Below, one piece after another: positions 56,940 to 64,000 of a DNA stretch of 64,000 nt. How positions within the stretch are numbered: position 1 is the stretch's first letter; each line of letters opens with the position of its first letter. The notes beneath the pieces were generated by a model that saw only the letters and a program-made list of their open reading frames with translations, was not told where the DNA came from and did not search any database. The stretch spans positions 62,001-126,000 of the forward strand of contig CALUND010000002.1 in NCBI GenBank assembly GCA_944321925.1, in the 5' to 3' direction. The stretch comes from an uncultured Rikenellaceae bacterium (GTDB lineage: Bacteria; Bacteroidota; Bacteroidia; Bacteroidales; Rikenellaceae). The position numbers and the translations under genes are program-made.

Positions 56940-57641
56940 TTAAAGGTTGCAGGCTCCGCCGCAAAGGCTCTGGATGAAGTAGAAAACAACCACCAATGCG
57001 AAGCAGAGGAAAACGATCGTTGCCACGATGCATGCGATGCTCTTGAGACGCGGATACCAGGTTTTGTTACCCCAACCCAAGGATTGGAACATGCTCCACA
57101 CACCGTGCGTAAGATGGAACCAGAGGGCGGCGAACCAGATCAGATAGACCACCACATAGTACCACTGGCTGAAGGTGTAGCGAATCAGCGCAGCGCCGTC
57201 GGCAGGACCGAACCCGAGCGAGTTGGTCTCCTGACCCATGATCTCGACCAGCTGCATCTTGCTCCAGAAGTTGAGCAGGTGGAGGCAGAGACCGAGCAGA
57301 ACGATCGTACCCAACACGAACATGTTTTTCGAGGCCCACGAAACGCCCTGTTCCTTGGCCGTCACGGCATAGCGCTCTTTGCCACGTGCAGCCAGATTCT
57401 GAAGGGTCAGCATGATGGCATAGAGGAAGTGGATCACGACACCGGCTGCCAATACGAGAGTTCCGACAAGCGCATACCAGTTTGCACCCAGCAACTCACA
57501 GATCATGTTATAGCCTTCGGGCGAGATGACCGCCACGAGGTTCATGGACATGTGAAACAGGATGAACAGCACCAGAAAAATTCCCGTTACGCTCATCACC
57601 AGTTTCTTCCCGATGGATGAATTGTAGAGAAAAGTACCCAT
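56940..57641 (-). CDS. sdhC: Succinate dehydrogenase/fumarate reductase cytochrome b subunit
   Basis: Single membrane anchor, 233 residues, with five helices and several histidines placed to ligate two haems (FHMSMN in helix 1, VIHFLYAIML in helix 2, LHLLNFW in helix 3, WFHLTHGVWSMFQSLG in helix 4). One large subunit instead of SdhC plus SdhD marks the B-type complex, which reacts with menaquinone. First gene of sdhCAB, 30 nt before sdhA. Confidence 0.95.
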   Translation of the reverse strand: MGTFLYNSSIGKKLVMSVTGIFLVLFILFHMSMNLVAVISPEGYNMICELLGANWYALVGTLVLAAGVVIHFLYAIMLTLQNLAARGKERYAVTAKEQGVSWASKNMFVLGTIVLLGLCLHLLNFWSKMQLVEIMGQETNSLGFGPADGAALIRYTFSQWYYVVVYLIWFAALWFHLTHGVWSMFQSLGWGNKTWYPRLKSIACIVATIVFLCFALVVVFYFIQSLCGGACNL

Positions 57642-57661
57642 AAGATTCAGAAAAGTTTGTG

Positions 57662-57693
57662 TTTGATTATATTACTGATTTTTACTATCTTTG
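57662..57693 (+). promoter_or_regulatory. Promoter for the 5-formyl-THF cyclo-ligase gene
   Basis: TTTG (57662-57665), 20 bp, TATCTTTG (57686-57693), an ideal match. Transcription would start near 57699, heading into the sdh promoter. Confidence 0.7.
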
Positions 57694-57711
57694 AATCGAG
57701 CTTCGGCGTCA

Positions 57712-57742
57712 CAAAGGTATCTGATTGTTTTTAAAATAACAA
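57712..57742 (-). promoter_or_regulatory. Promoter for sdhCAB
   Basis: Minus strand GTTG (57743-57740), 20 bp, TACCTTTG (57719-57712). Transcription would start near 57706, heading into the cyclo-ligase promoter, so the two promoters face each other. Confidence 0.65.
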
Positions 57743-57746
57743 CAAT

Positions 57747-58352
57747 TTGCAACACAATTCTGCGTCTAAATTTCCGGCACTTGCGATCTCCCAACGCAAA
57801 AAAGAGTTACGCAAGGCGATTCGGGCGCGCATACTGGCTCTGCCTCCGGAAGAGCGGGAAACACTCTCCCTGCTGGCAATGAATCGGATAGCCCATTCGG
57901 CGGTTTTCCGACAAGCCCGCACGATCGCGCTCTACTGGTCGCTGCCCGACGAACTCTCCACCCACGCATCCGTACGCATCTGGAGTCTATCCAAACGGAT
58001 CGTACTACCGGTTGTGGAGGGTTCCGAGATGCGTTTTTATCCCTACGATCCGACCCAGCCCCTCTCTCCGGGAGCGTTCGACATCCCTTGCCCCACCGTC
58101 ACCGAAGAGTGTCCGCCCGAAACGATCGACCTGATGATCCTTCCCGGAACCGCTTTCGACATCTCTTACGGGCGACTCGGTCGTGGCAAAGGATTTTACG
58201 ACCGCTATCTCTCCCAACCCGAAGCATCCCGCATCTTCAAAGCGGGCGTCTGTTTCGACTGCCAGCTGGAAAAGGAGCTCCCCAGAGAGGATCACGACAG
58301 AAAAATGGATGCGATTTTTACGCCAAACCGCTTGCTCATTCAGGGGGAATAG
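57747..58352 (+). CDS. 5-formyltetrahydrofolate cyclo-ligase
   Basis: Uses ATP to turn 5-formyl-THF into 5,10-methenyl-THF, returning folate to the one-carbon pool. The 201-residue protein has the nucleotide-binding GRLGRGKGFYDRYL near residue 148 and the N-terminal RKKELRKAIRARIL. The frame opens with TTG at 57747, with an in-frame stop just upstream and no ATG before residue 45, so a non-ATG start is required. The family's N terminus usually begins near the first lysine-rich helix, so a start slightly inside is possible. Confidence 0.92.
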   Translation: MQHNSASKFPALAISQRKKELRKAIRARILALPPEERETLSLLAMNRIAHSAVFRQARTIALYWSLPDELSTHASVRIWSLSKRIVLPVVEGSEMRFYPYDPTQPLSPGAFDIPCPTVTEECPPETIDLMILPGTAFDISYGRLGRGKGFYDRYLSQPEASRIFKAGVCFDCQLEKELPREDHDRKMDAIFTPNRLLIQGE

Positions 58353-58362
58353 GCTATTTTTG
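58332..58362 (+). promoter_or_regulatory. Promoter for the small secreted protein and radical SAM genes
   Basis: CTTG (58331-58334), 20 bp, TATTTTTG (58355-58362). It overlaps the end of the cyclo-ligase gene and leaves a leader of about 20 nt. Confidence 0.65.
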
Positions 58363-58387
58363 CAGAGATAAGATACGGAGATCCGTC

Positions 58388-58816
58388 ATGAAAAAGATTT
58401 TCACTCTTCTGCTTGTCATCTGCTTCACAGCAGGTTTCGCAGCGATCGCCTACGCGGCCGGCAAAAGGCAGGTGGTCCGTGTGGAGAACCACACCGATTT
58501 CCCCGTCTACGTATTCGACTGGGGATACAATCCGATCTGGTTTCTCAAGCGCAACCCCGAGCAGTACATCGTGATGCCGCACAACCGCGCCCACGACAAC
58601 GAAGAGGCGATCGTACTTCGACCGGCTCAATATAAAAAATTGGAGAAGGGAGCCACGCTGATCGTTCGTTTCTACGACGTGAAGTTTATCAATTCGATTC
58701 CGGAACGCGATCTGAACGAGGAGACCCTCTACCTGGAGGAGCGCATCTATACGCTCGACGACCTGATCCGCGACAACTTCACAATCACCTATACGGGAGC
58801 CGACCAAGCACCATGA
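58388..58816 (+). CDS. Small secreted protein of unknown function
   Basis: The 142-residue product begins MKKIFTLLLVICFTAGFAAI, a signal peptide or anchor with no lipobox cysteine. The mature part has aromatic-rich strands (VENHTDFPVYVFDWGYNPIW), a charged middle and LIVRFYDVKFINSIP, suggesting a compact beta domain. I recognise no family. ATG 58388 follows the promoter. Its stop overlaps the next start as ATGA, so it is cotranscribed and translationally coupled with the radical SAM gene. Confidence 0.78.
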   Translation: MKKIFTLLLVICFTAGFAAIAYAAGKRQVVRVENHTDFPVYVFDWGYNPIWFLKRNPEQYIVMPHNRAHDNEEAIVLRPAQYKKLEKGATLIVRFYDVKFINSIPERDLNEETLYLEERIYTLDDLIRDNFTITYTGADQAP

Positions 58817-59583
58817 CCGCTCTGTTTCACGACATCATTTTCGGGCCCATCCACAGCCGGAGGCTCGGATTATCCCTGGGAGTTAACCTGCTCCCGACAG
58901 ACAACAAACTCTGCAACTTCAACTGCATCTATTGCGAATGCGGGTGGAACACCTCCGGTATGCGTCCGCAGTTCAATGCCCGGGAGGAGGTCCGCCGACT
59001 GCTCGCCGAGAAACTGCGCGACATGGTGGCGGAAGGTACCCCGCCCGACGTAATCACCTTCGCCGGAAACGGCGAACCGACGCTCCATCCGGAATTCGAA
59101 GCGGTCATCGACGACACCCTCTCGCTGCGCGATGCCCTCTGTCCGACCGCAAAGGTATCCGTACTGAGCAACGCCACGATGTGCGGCAAAGAGAGCGTCC
59201 GAAGAGCCCTGCTGCGTGTCGACAACAACATTCTCAAACTCGATTCGGCTTTCGACGAGACCGTACGTCTCATCAACGGCCCCCAGGGTGCGTATGCCGT
59301 GGCGACGACCGTGGAGCGGATGAAAAGTTTCGAAGGCCGGCTGATCGTCCAGACCATGTTTTTGCGAGGAAGCTACAACGGGCAAATCGTCGACAACACG
59401 ACGGAACGGGAAGTATCGGCCTGGCTCGAGTTGGTTGCACAAATCGCACCCCGGCAGGTGATGATCTACACGATCGACCGTGATACGCCCGACAAAGAGT
59501 TGCAGAAAATCCCGCGTCCCGAGATGGAAGCGATCGCAGAACGGGTGAAGGCTCTCGGCATTCCCTGTTCGGTCTCCGCCTGA
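58813..59583 (+). CDS. Radical SAM protein
   Basis: Iron-sulfur enzyme that makes a 5'-deoxyadenosyl radical. The 256-residue protein has CNFNCIYCECGW with Cys34, Cys38 and Cys41 as the cluster motif C-x3-C-x2-C, then FAGNGEPTLHPEF, the GGEP-like SAM site. It looks like the compact class resembling wybutosine/YfkB-like or activating-enzyme proteins, with no SPASM or extra ferredoxin domain. The reaction is unknown. It overlaps the small secreted-protein gene by 4 nt. Confidence 0.9.
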   Translation: MTALFHDIIFGPIHSRRLGLSLGVNLLPTDNKLCNFNCIYCECGWNTSGMRPQFNAREEVRRLLAEKLRDMVAEGTPPDVITFAGNGEPTLHPEFEAVIDDTLSLRDALCPTAKVSVLSNATMCGKESVRRALLRVDNNILKLDSAFDETVRLINGPQGAYAVATTVERMKSFEGRLIVQTMFLRGSYNGQIVDNTTEREVSAWLELVAQIAPRQVMIYTIDRDTPDKELQKIPRPEMEAIAERVKALGIPCSVSA

Positions 59584-59684
59584 CCTTTCCACCTAAATAC
59601 GCTTCGAAAGAGATACGAAAAAACAAACGGAACGAAAAAACGGTCGTTCCGACGGCCTGCGTCGTTTCTCCTTGGTACAAAGCC

Positions 59685-60233
59685 TCAACCCTGATCGACC
59701 CAAACCAGCCGACGGATATCGTATCCCCGTCCCAAGGCGCGGGTAAGCAGCTTTCGTAACGATCCGACCGGCATGACGGGCTGTCGGCAAAGAATCCAGA
59801 GATAGCGGTCCGAACGGCTTCCGATCAGCATGCAGGAGTAGTCGTCGTCAACCTCCAGCACATTGTAATCCGACCAGAAAAGAGGGAAAAACGAGACCCT
59901 CAGATGACCCGGATGGCGGCTGTCAGGCATGCGGGCTGTTGCACGCGAGGCATGATAAGTCAGTTCGTCGCCCTTGAGCCCCTGGTTGCGCACGCGTACC
60001 GTACCGTCCCTCTCCAGCGTATAGACCGCCGTCACATGCGACAGTCCCCGTTCGAAACGGTGGTCGAATCGGGCGATCTCATACCAGAGCCCCATCATGC
60101 GATGCAGATCGAATCCGGGGACCGTCGAACGATCGATCCCGCATCCCGTACGACGGGCAGCATAGAGCGTCCCTGCTCCGAGGAGAAAAAGAGCGGCAGC
60201 GGCAGCGCCTCTGTAAAAATCGGTTGTAGCCAT
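59685..60233 (-). CDS. Lipocalin-family protein (Blc-like)
   Basis: Small beta-barrel that binds hydrophobic ligands. The 182-residue product has an N-terminal membrane segment (AAAAALFLLGAGTLYAARR), then the lipocalin signature GLWYEIARFDHRFERGLSHV, VRVRNQG and LRVSFFPLFWSDYNVLEVD, and a closing helix. Bacterial lipocalins of this kind are envelope proteins linked to membrane repair. No lipobox is evident (GCGIDR has Cys31 after a charged segment), so anchoring is by the hydrophobic segment or a cleaved signal. Confidence 0.9.
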   Translation of the reverse strand: MATTDFYRGAAAAALFLLGAGTLYAARRTGCGIDRSTVPGFDLHRMMGLWYEIARFDHRFERGLSHVTAVYTLERDGTVRVRNQGLKGDELTYHASRATARMPDSRHPGHLRVSFFPLFWSDYNVLEVDDDYSCMLIGSRSDRYLWILCRQPVMPVGSLRKLLTRALGRGYDIRRLVWVDQG

Positions 60234-60377
60234 AAATATTCCTGTTTTCTCCCTGAAACTGCACGTTTGGTGCCATTTCGTTCCGTCCGAAGGCTTTTCG
60301 CCGGAGAGTCCGAGGTCGCAATGTCATGCGAACCCGCCTTGCGAATAGCTCGCCTCACGACCCAAAGCACTCGCCAC

Positions 60378-60408
60378 AAAAAAAGCGGAGGCCCGACAAG
60401 CCCCCGCT
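60378..60408 (-). terminator. Terminator of the GT117 gene
   Basis: GCCCCCGCT (60400-60408) pairs with AGCGGAGGC (60384-60392, one G-U in RNA), followed on the minus strand by a run of T (60384-60378). It lies 25 nt after the stop. Confidence 0.85.
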
Positions 60409-60432
60409 CGAAAATTCCAATGAAAAGTCCGG

Positions 60433-63400
60433 TCACTCCACCATTCCTTTTCCGCCGAGGAAATCGTAGATGCGGTAGACGAACTCGTTCCGTCCATACA
60501 TTCGGGCGACCTGATAGCTGCGATAGATGTTGTCGACCCGTTCGGCCAGCTCCTGATCGACCAGTTTCTCCTTACGGCCGGTAAAACGCAAATAGTAGTC
60601 GACAAACTCCTCCTGCTTGCTCACATAATCTTCCAACAGGGCATCGCCTTTCTCGATCTCTCCCGCCGCATAATAGGCTTCGACGATCGGCAGGGTGAAA
60701 TAGGAGTGGACGAATTGCGAATAGGGCAACTCCTCCATGCTCCGATCGAGCACCTCGACCGCCCGCACGGTATCGCCCTCGGCCACGAGCGCTTTGGCGA
60801 GCCGGGCAAAGGCATTGCGGAACATGGCCGAACGGAAATTGATCTGTACGAAATTGTCGACATAGACCCGCGGATCCTTCACATTACCGTACTTGAATAC
60901 GTTCATCAACTTATCGTAGAGGTAATCGGTATCGATCCGCCCCACGGAGGTGAAGTCGGTGTAGGGGGTCCTGATGGGAACCAACCGGTAGGCGATGCCG
61001 TCGAGCTGGAGATAATCCCGCAGGCCGAGCGACGCCAACGAATGGGGCTGCGTGAAATAGAGCGGGCGTTTCCAGTCGAAATTGGCCAACAGATCGAGCA
61101 GCATCAACTCACCGCGATTGATGTGTGAACCGGATATCTTCACATAAATGGTATCCAAGATGAGATCGGCATCTTCCGGACGCACGATGCCGCTCGCGAT
61201 AACATTCTCCTTATTGACCGGCACGGCCAACACCTTGGCCGGAATAAAATCCTGCGGATTGCCGTCGTAGTCGGGACGACGGGTAACGGGATCTTCGCTC
61301 TTGACGAACTCGATCGCCGTACGGATATCGAGCGGCTTTCCGCCGTTGCGTTCCTCCACGCCGATCGACTCGTTGCGATTCGTATAGACGCGCCGCGGGA
61401 AGGAGAAGGGAACCGGATCCGACTCGTTGATGCGATACTTCATCTCGTCGATATACCACTCGCCGGTCAGGTAGCTCATGTTCATCACGCGGACATCTTT
61501 CCGCACCCCTTCAACCTCCTGGTTGTACCAGAGGGGGAAGGTGTCGTTATCCCCGTAATTCATAATGATGGAGTTGGGCAGGGTCGACTGCAGATAGTCG
61601 TAGCCGAGATCGCGACCGGCATAACGATGGCTGCGATCGTGGTCGTCCCAGTTCTCCGCCGCCAGAATGATCGGCACGCAACTGCAAATGAGCGTCGCCA
61701 CCAGCGCCGACGCCACATTGTCGCGTTTGAAAAGCCGGGCCAGAATCTCCTGGATCCAGATCACGCCGAAACCGATCCAGATACAGAAGGCGTAGAACGA
61801 TCCCGCATACACATAGTCACGTTCGCGCGGTTCCGAAGGCGCCGTATTGAAATAGAATACCAGCGCGATTCCCATCATCACGAAGAGCCAGAGCACCACC
61901 GTGAAATTGCGCTTGTCGCGGCTGAGCTGATAGATCAGACCGAGCACACCGAGAATGAACGGCAGGAAATAGTAGGTATTACGCCCCTTGTTGGCCGCCA
62001 TTTCGGAGGGCAGATTGTCCTGAGGCCCCAAGTAGATCTCGTCGATGAACGGAATTCCCGACAACCAGTTTCCATCGGTAATCTCTCCGGTCGACTGGTT
62101 GTTACTCTGACGCCCCACGAAATTCCAGAGGAAGTAGCGCCAATACATGAAATTGAGCTGGTAGCTGAAGAAAAACTTCAGATTCTCTCCGAAGGTAGGC
62201 ACTTTGAAGGCCTGGTTACCGAGCCGTACCGTACGGCCCTTGACATCAACCCAATCCTCATACCCTTGCGCCTTGAGAGAGCTGTACATCCGGGGGAAGA
62301 ACTGCTGGAATCCCGGCGGATAGACATACCCGCTTATGGAAGGCTCCGTCTTGTACTTGCCGTCGTCGCCCACGAAGGTTACCGTACCCCACTCGTAATC
62401 GATGATCGGAGCGGTATAGGGAGCCCCGTAAAACAGCGGACGGTTACCGTACTGGTCGCGGTTGAGCAGCGAAAGCAGGCTGTAGGGATTGTCCGGGTCG
62501 TTGCTGTTCATCGGCGGATTGACCGCAGCACGAATGACGACCGACGCGTAGGAACCATAGCCGAGCAAGACAACCGTCAGACAGAGAATGATCGTATTGG
62601 CCACAACCTTTCCCTTTTTGTAGGTGTACCAGACAGCCCACCCGAGCGCCACGAAAAGCGCCACCACGAAAAAGAGCAAACCGCTGTTGATCGGCAGGCC
62701 CAGCGAATTGACGAATACCTTGTCGAAAGCGGCACCGATCGCCACCGTATAGGGAATGATCAGGGAGTTGATCGCCAACAGGATCGCACAAGCCGCAAGG
62801 ATCGCCTTGACGACACCCCAACCGGTCACCCGCTCCGTGGTCCGGAAATAGTAGATGAAGACAAGGGCGGGAATGGTCAACAGGTTGAGGATGTGCACGC
62901 CGATCGAGAGGCCCATCAGGTAGGCGATGAGTACCAGCCAACGGTTGGCATGAGGCTCGTCGGCCACATCCTCCCATTTGAGCATGGCCCAGACGACGAG
63001 CGCCGTGAACATCGAAGAGAGGGCATAGACCTCGCCTTCGATGGCCGAGAACCAGAAGGTATCGGTAAAGGTGTAGGCCACTGCGCCGATCACACCGGCA
63101 CCGATCACCGTCCAGGTCTGCGCACGGCTCAGGTCATACCCTTTGCCGAACATCTTGCGCGCCAGATGGGTGATTGTCCAGAAGAGGAACAGGATGCAAA
63201 ATGCGCTGGCCAGCGACGACATGGCGTTGACCATGGCTGCAGCATAGGAGGGATTTCCGAAGGAGAAGAGGGTAAAGAGCCGCGAAATCATCATGAAAAG
63301 CGGTGCTCCCGGCGGATGCCCCACTTCGAGTTTATAGGAGGTCGCTATGAACTCCATGCAGTCCCACAGACTGCCTGTCGGCTCCATAGTCAACAGGTAG

Positions 63401-63465
63401 ACCACGGCGGCAAGGGCAAATACGGCCCATCCGACCCAGTTGTTGCATTTTTTGAAATAGTTCAT
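60433..63465 (-). CDS. DUF2723 / GT117 family membrane glycosyltransferase-like protein with TPR tail
   Basis: The 1010-residue protein has an N-terminal DUF2723 region (about 1-250) with YLLTMEPTGSLWDCMEFIAT and VGHPPGAPLFMMISR, about ten or more membrane helices to residue 600, then a long soluble periplasmic part and a C-terminal helical repeat (about 900-1000). DUF2723 proteins share the fold of protein O-mannosyltransferases and animal TMEM260, and are near-universal in Bacteroidota; sugar and target are not established for this protein. I took ATG 63465 (MNYFKKCNNW) over the frame start at 63507. Confidence 0.92.
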   Translation of the reverse strand: MNYFKKCNNWVGWAVFALAAVVYLLTMEPTGSLWDCMEFIATSYKLEVGHPPGAPLFMMISRLFTLFSFGNPSYAAAMVNAMSSLASAFCILFLFWTITHLARKMFGKGYDLSRAQTWTVIGAGVIGAVAYTFTDTFWFSAIEGEVYALSSMFTALVVWAMLKWEDVADEPHANRWLVLIAYLMGLSIGVHILNLLTIPALVFIYYFRTTERVTGWGVVKAILAACAILLAINSLIIPYTVAIGAAFDKVFVNSLGLPINSGLLFFVVALFVALGWAVWYTYKKGKVVANTIILCLTVVLLGYGSYASVVIRAAVNPPMNSNDPDNPYSLLSLLNRDQYGNRPLFYGAPYTAPIIDYEWGTVTFVGDDGKYKTEPSISGYVYPPGFQQFFPRMYSSLKAQGYEDWVDVKGRTVRLGNQAFKVPTFGENLKFFFSYQLNFMYWRYFLWNFVGRQSNNQSTGEITDGNWLSGIPFIDEIYLGPQDNLPSEMAANKGRNTYYFLPFILGVLGLIYQLSRDKRNFTVVLWLFVMMGIALVFYFNTAPSEPRERDYVYAGSFYAFCIWIGFGVIWIQEILARLFKRDNVASALVATLICSCVPIILAAENWDDHDRSHRYAGRDLGYDYLQSTLPNSIIMNYGDNDTFPLWYNQEVEGVRKDVRVMNMSYLTGEWYIDEMKYRINESDPVPFSFPRRVYTNRNESIGVEERNGGKPLDIRTAIEFVKSEDPVTRRPDYDGNPQDFIPAKVLAVPVNKENVIASGIVRPEDADLILDTIYVKISGSHINRGELMLLDLLANFDWKRPLYFTQPHSLASLGLRDYLQLDGIAYRLVPIRTPYTDFTSVGRIDTDYLYDKLMNVFKYGNVKDPRVYVDNFVQINFRSAMFRNAFARLAKALVAEGDTVRAVEVLDRSMEELPYSQFVHSYFTLPIVEAYYAAGEIEKGDALLEDYVSKQEEFVDYYLRFTGRKEKLVDQELAERVDNIYRSYQVARMYGRNEFVYRIYDFLGGKGMVE

Positions 63466-63507
63466 CGGGTATCGAAAATCTTCGTGTAAAATTTGACGCC
63501 GCCGCAC

Positions 63508-64000
63508 ATCAGGACACAGCCGATTTCAAGCGATTTCCGCACGACGGGCACGGGCACAAAATTAAGAAAATAACGCGGTAAATTCCTATTTTATTCCCAG
63601 ATTAAAGGAGTTTTTTCTATTTTTCCGTCCCGGAGGGATATTTCGCAAAATCCATTTCCCCGGGGGGATCGAAAACAATCGTTCCGGGAGTCTTCCTCCC
63701 GTCGTTTCACAAGAGAATCGTTTCCGTCTTTGCAGAGATGCTCTTCCGAGGCCGTTTTACCCGCATATTCACCACCTCACGGTCGTACTTACGATCCTTA
63801 CGGCAACCCCCTGCAGCAACGGCATCGCACTTTTCGATTTGTGACTTTGCGATGCGGCTTCTGCCACCACGCAGTCATCAGGGACAAACCGATCGATGGG
63901 AAAGGCCGCGACCGGGAGAAAGGCCGCAGCGAGCAACGGCACGTTGCTTCGACAAACACTGCTGTTCTTAACGATGCAGTCGCCAAAGAGGGTTCCGAAA
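63508..64000. other. Terminal intergenic stretch, nothing firm
   Basis: The last 490 bases hold a TAATTTTG box on the minus strand (63564-63557) that may drive the GT117 gene. A 77-codon plus-strand frame (63738-63971) has no signal, motif or convincing start. Whatever gene lies beyond 64000 is not visible. Confidence 0.4.

Noticed and set aside
63738..63971. 77-codon plus-strand frame near the window end
   Set aside because: Composition is Arg/Pro/Ser-rich without any recognisable pattern and the upstream box lacks the TA of the -7 consensus.

Overview
The window is a gene-dense chromosomal segment of a Bacteroidota member. I infer a relatively GC-rich Bacteroidales, most like Rikenellaceae/Alistipes. 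The signs are: TAnnTTTG -7 boxes with TTTG about 19-21 bp upstream before many genes and tRNAs; little use of Shine-Dalgarno sites; an 11-subunit complex I with fused NuoCD and no NuoEFG; a three-subunit (B-type) succinate dehydrogenase/fumarate reductase; DUF4252, DUF2723 (GT117) and serine-type sulfatase proteins; and a thiamine-type TonB receptor/PnuT pair under a TPP riboswitch. The species assignment is inference.

Layout. 1-5 kb: infB, then an AT-rich scar in which two decayed pieces of an IS982-family element bracket a small lipoprotein gene, then an ion channel gene with an atypical pore. 5-9.3 kb: mscL, tRNA-Ser(GCT), a beta-propeller lipoprotein and a secreted sulfatase. 9.4-13.5 kb: DEAD-box helicase, thioredoxin, and a peroxiredoxin divergent from oxyR with an evident operator/promoter region. 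13.5-23.5 kb: nuoA-B-CD-H-I-J-K-L-M-N on the minus strand. 23.5-29.3 kb: a small secreted protein, a DUF362 ferredoxin protein, an ECF sigma/anti-sigma pair flanked by two DUF4252 genes, and mutY. 29.4-34.9 kb: tRNA-Glu(CTC), tspO, a double ABC ATPase, pnuT, a TonB receptor and its TPP riboswitch. 34.9-41.4 kb: glgB, a POT-type peptide transporter, an MBL-fold hydrolase, an SDR and a zinc CDF transporter. 41.4-46.4 kb: a repeat-bearing spacer, a TPR/OmpA-like lipoprotein, pnp and rpsO. 46.5-53.7 kb: an nfeD-type membrane protease, apbE, a lipid kinase, a cold-shock gene, queG, an acyl-CoA synthetase and an HdeD-like protein. 54-57.7 kb: sdhCAB. 57.7-63.5 kb: 5-formyl-THF cyclo-ligase, a small secreted protein with a radical SAM gene, a lipocalin and a GT117 family protein.

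Functional links. Complex I and the succinate dehydrogenase/fumarate reductase together suggest a menaquinone-linked anaerobic respiratory chain. oxyR, peroxiredoxin and thioredoxin form an oxidative-stress block. The riboswitch, receptor and PnuT form a thiamine-uptake operon. The sigma/anti-sigma/DUF4252 cluster is the least understood module. I found no prophage, CRISPR array, defence island or clearly new multi-gene system. The points most worth a second look are the IS982 scar with its cargo gene, the ECF/DUF4252 cluster, the atypical channel pore, and several promoter layouts (overlapping divergent, face-to-face, and possibly leaderless).
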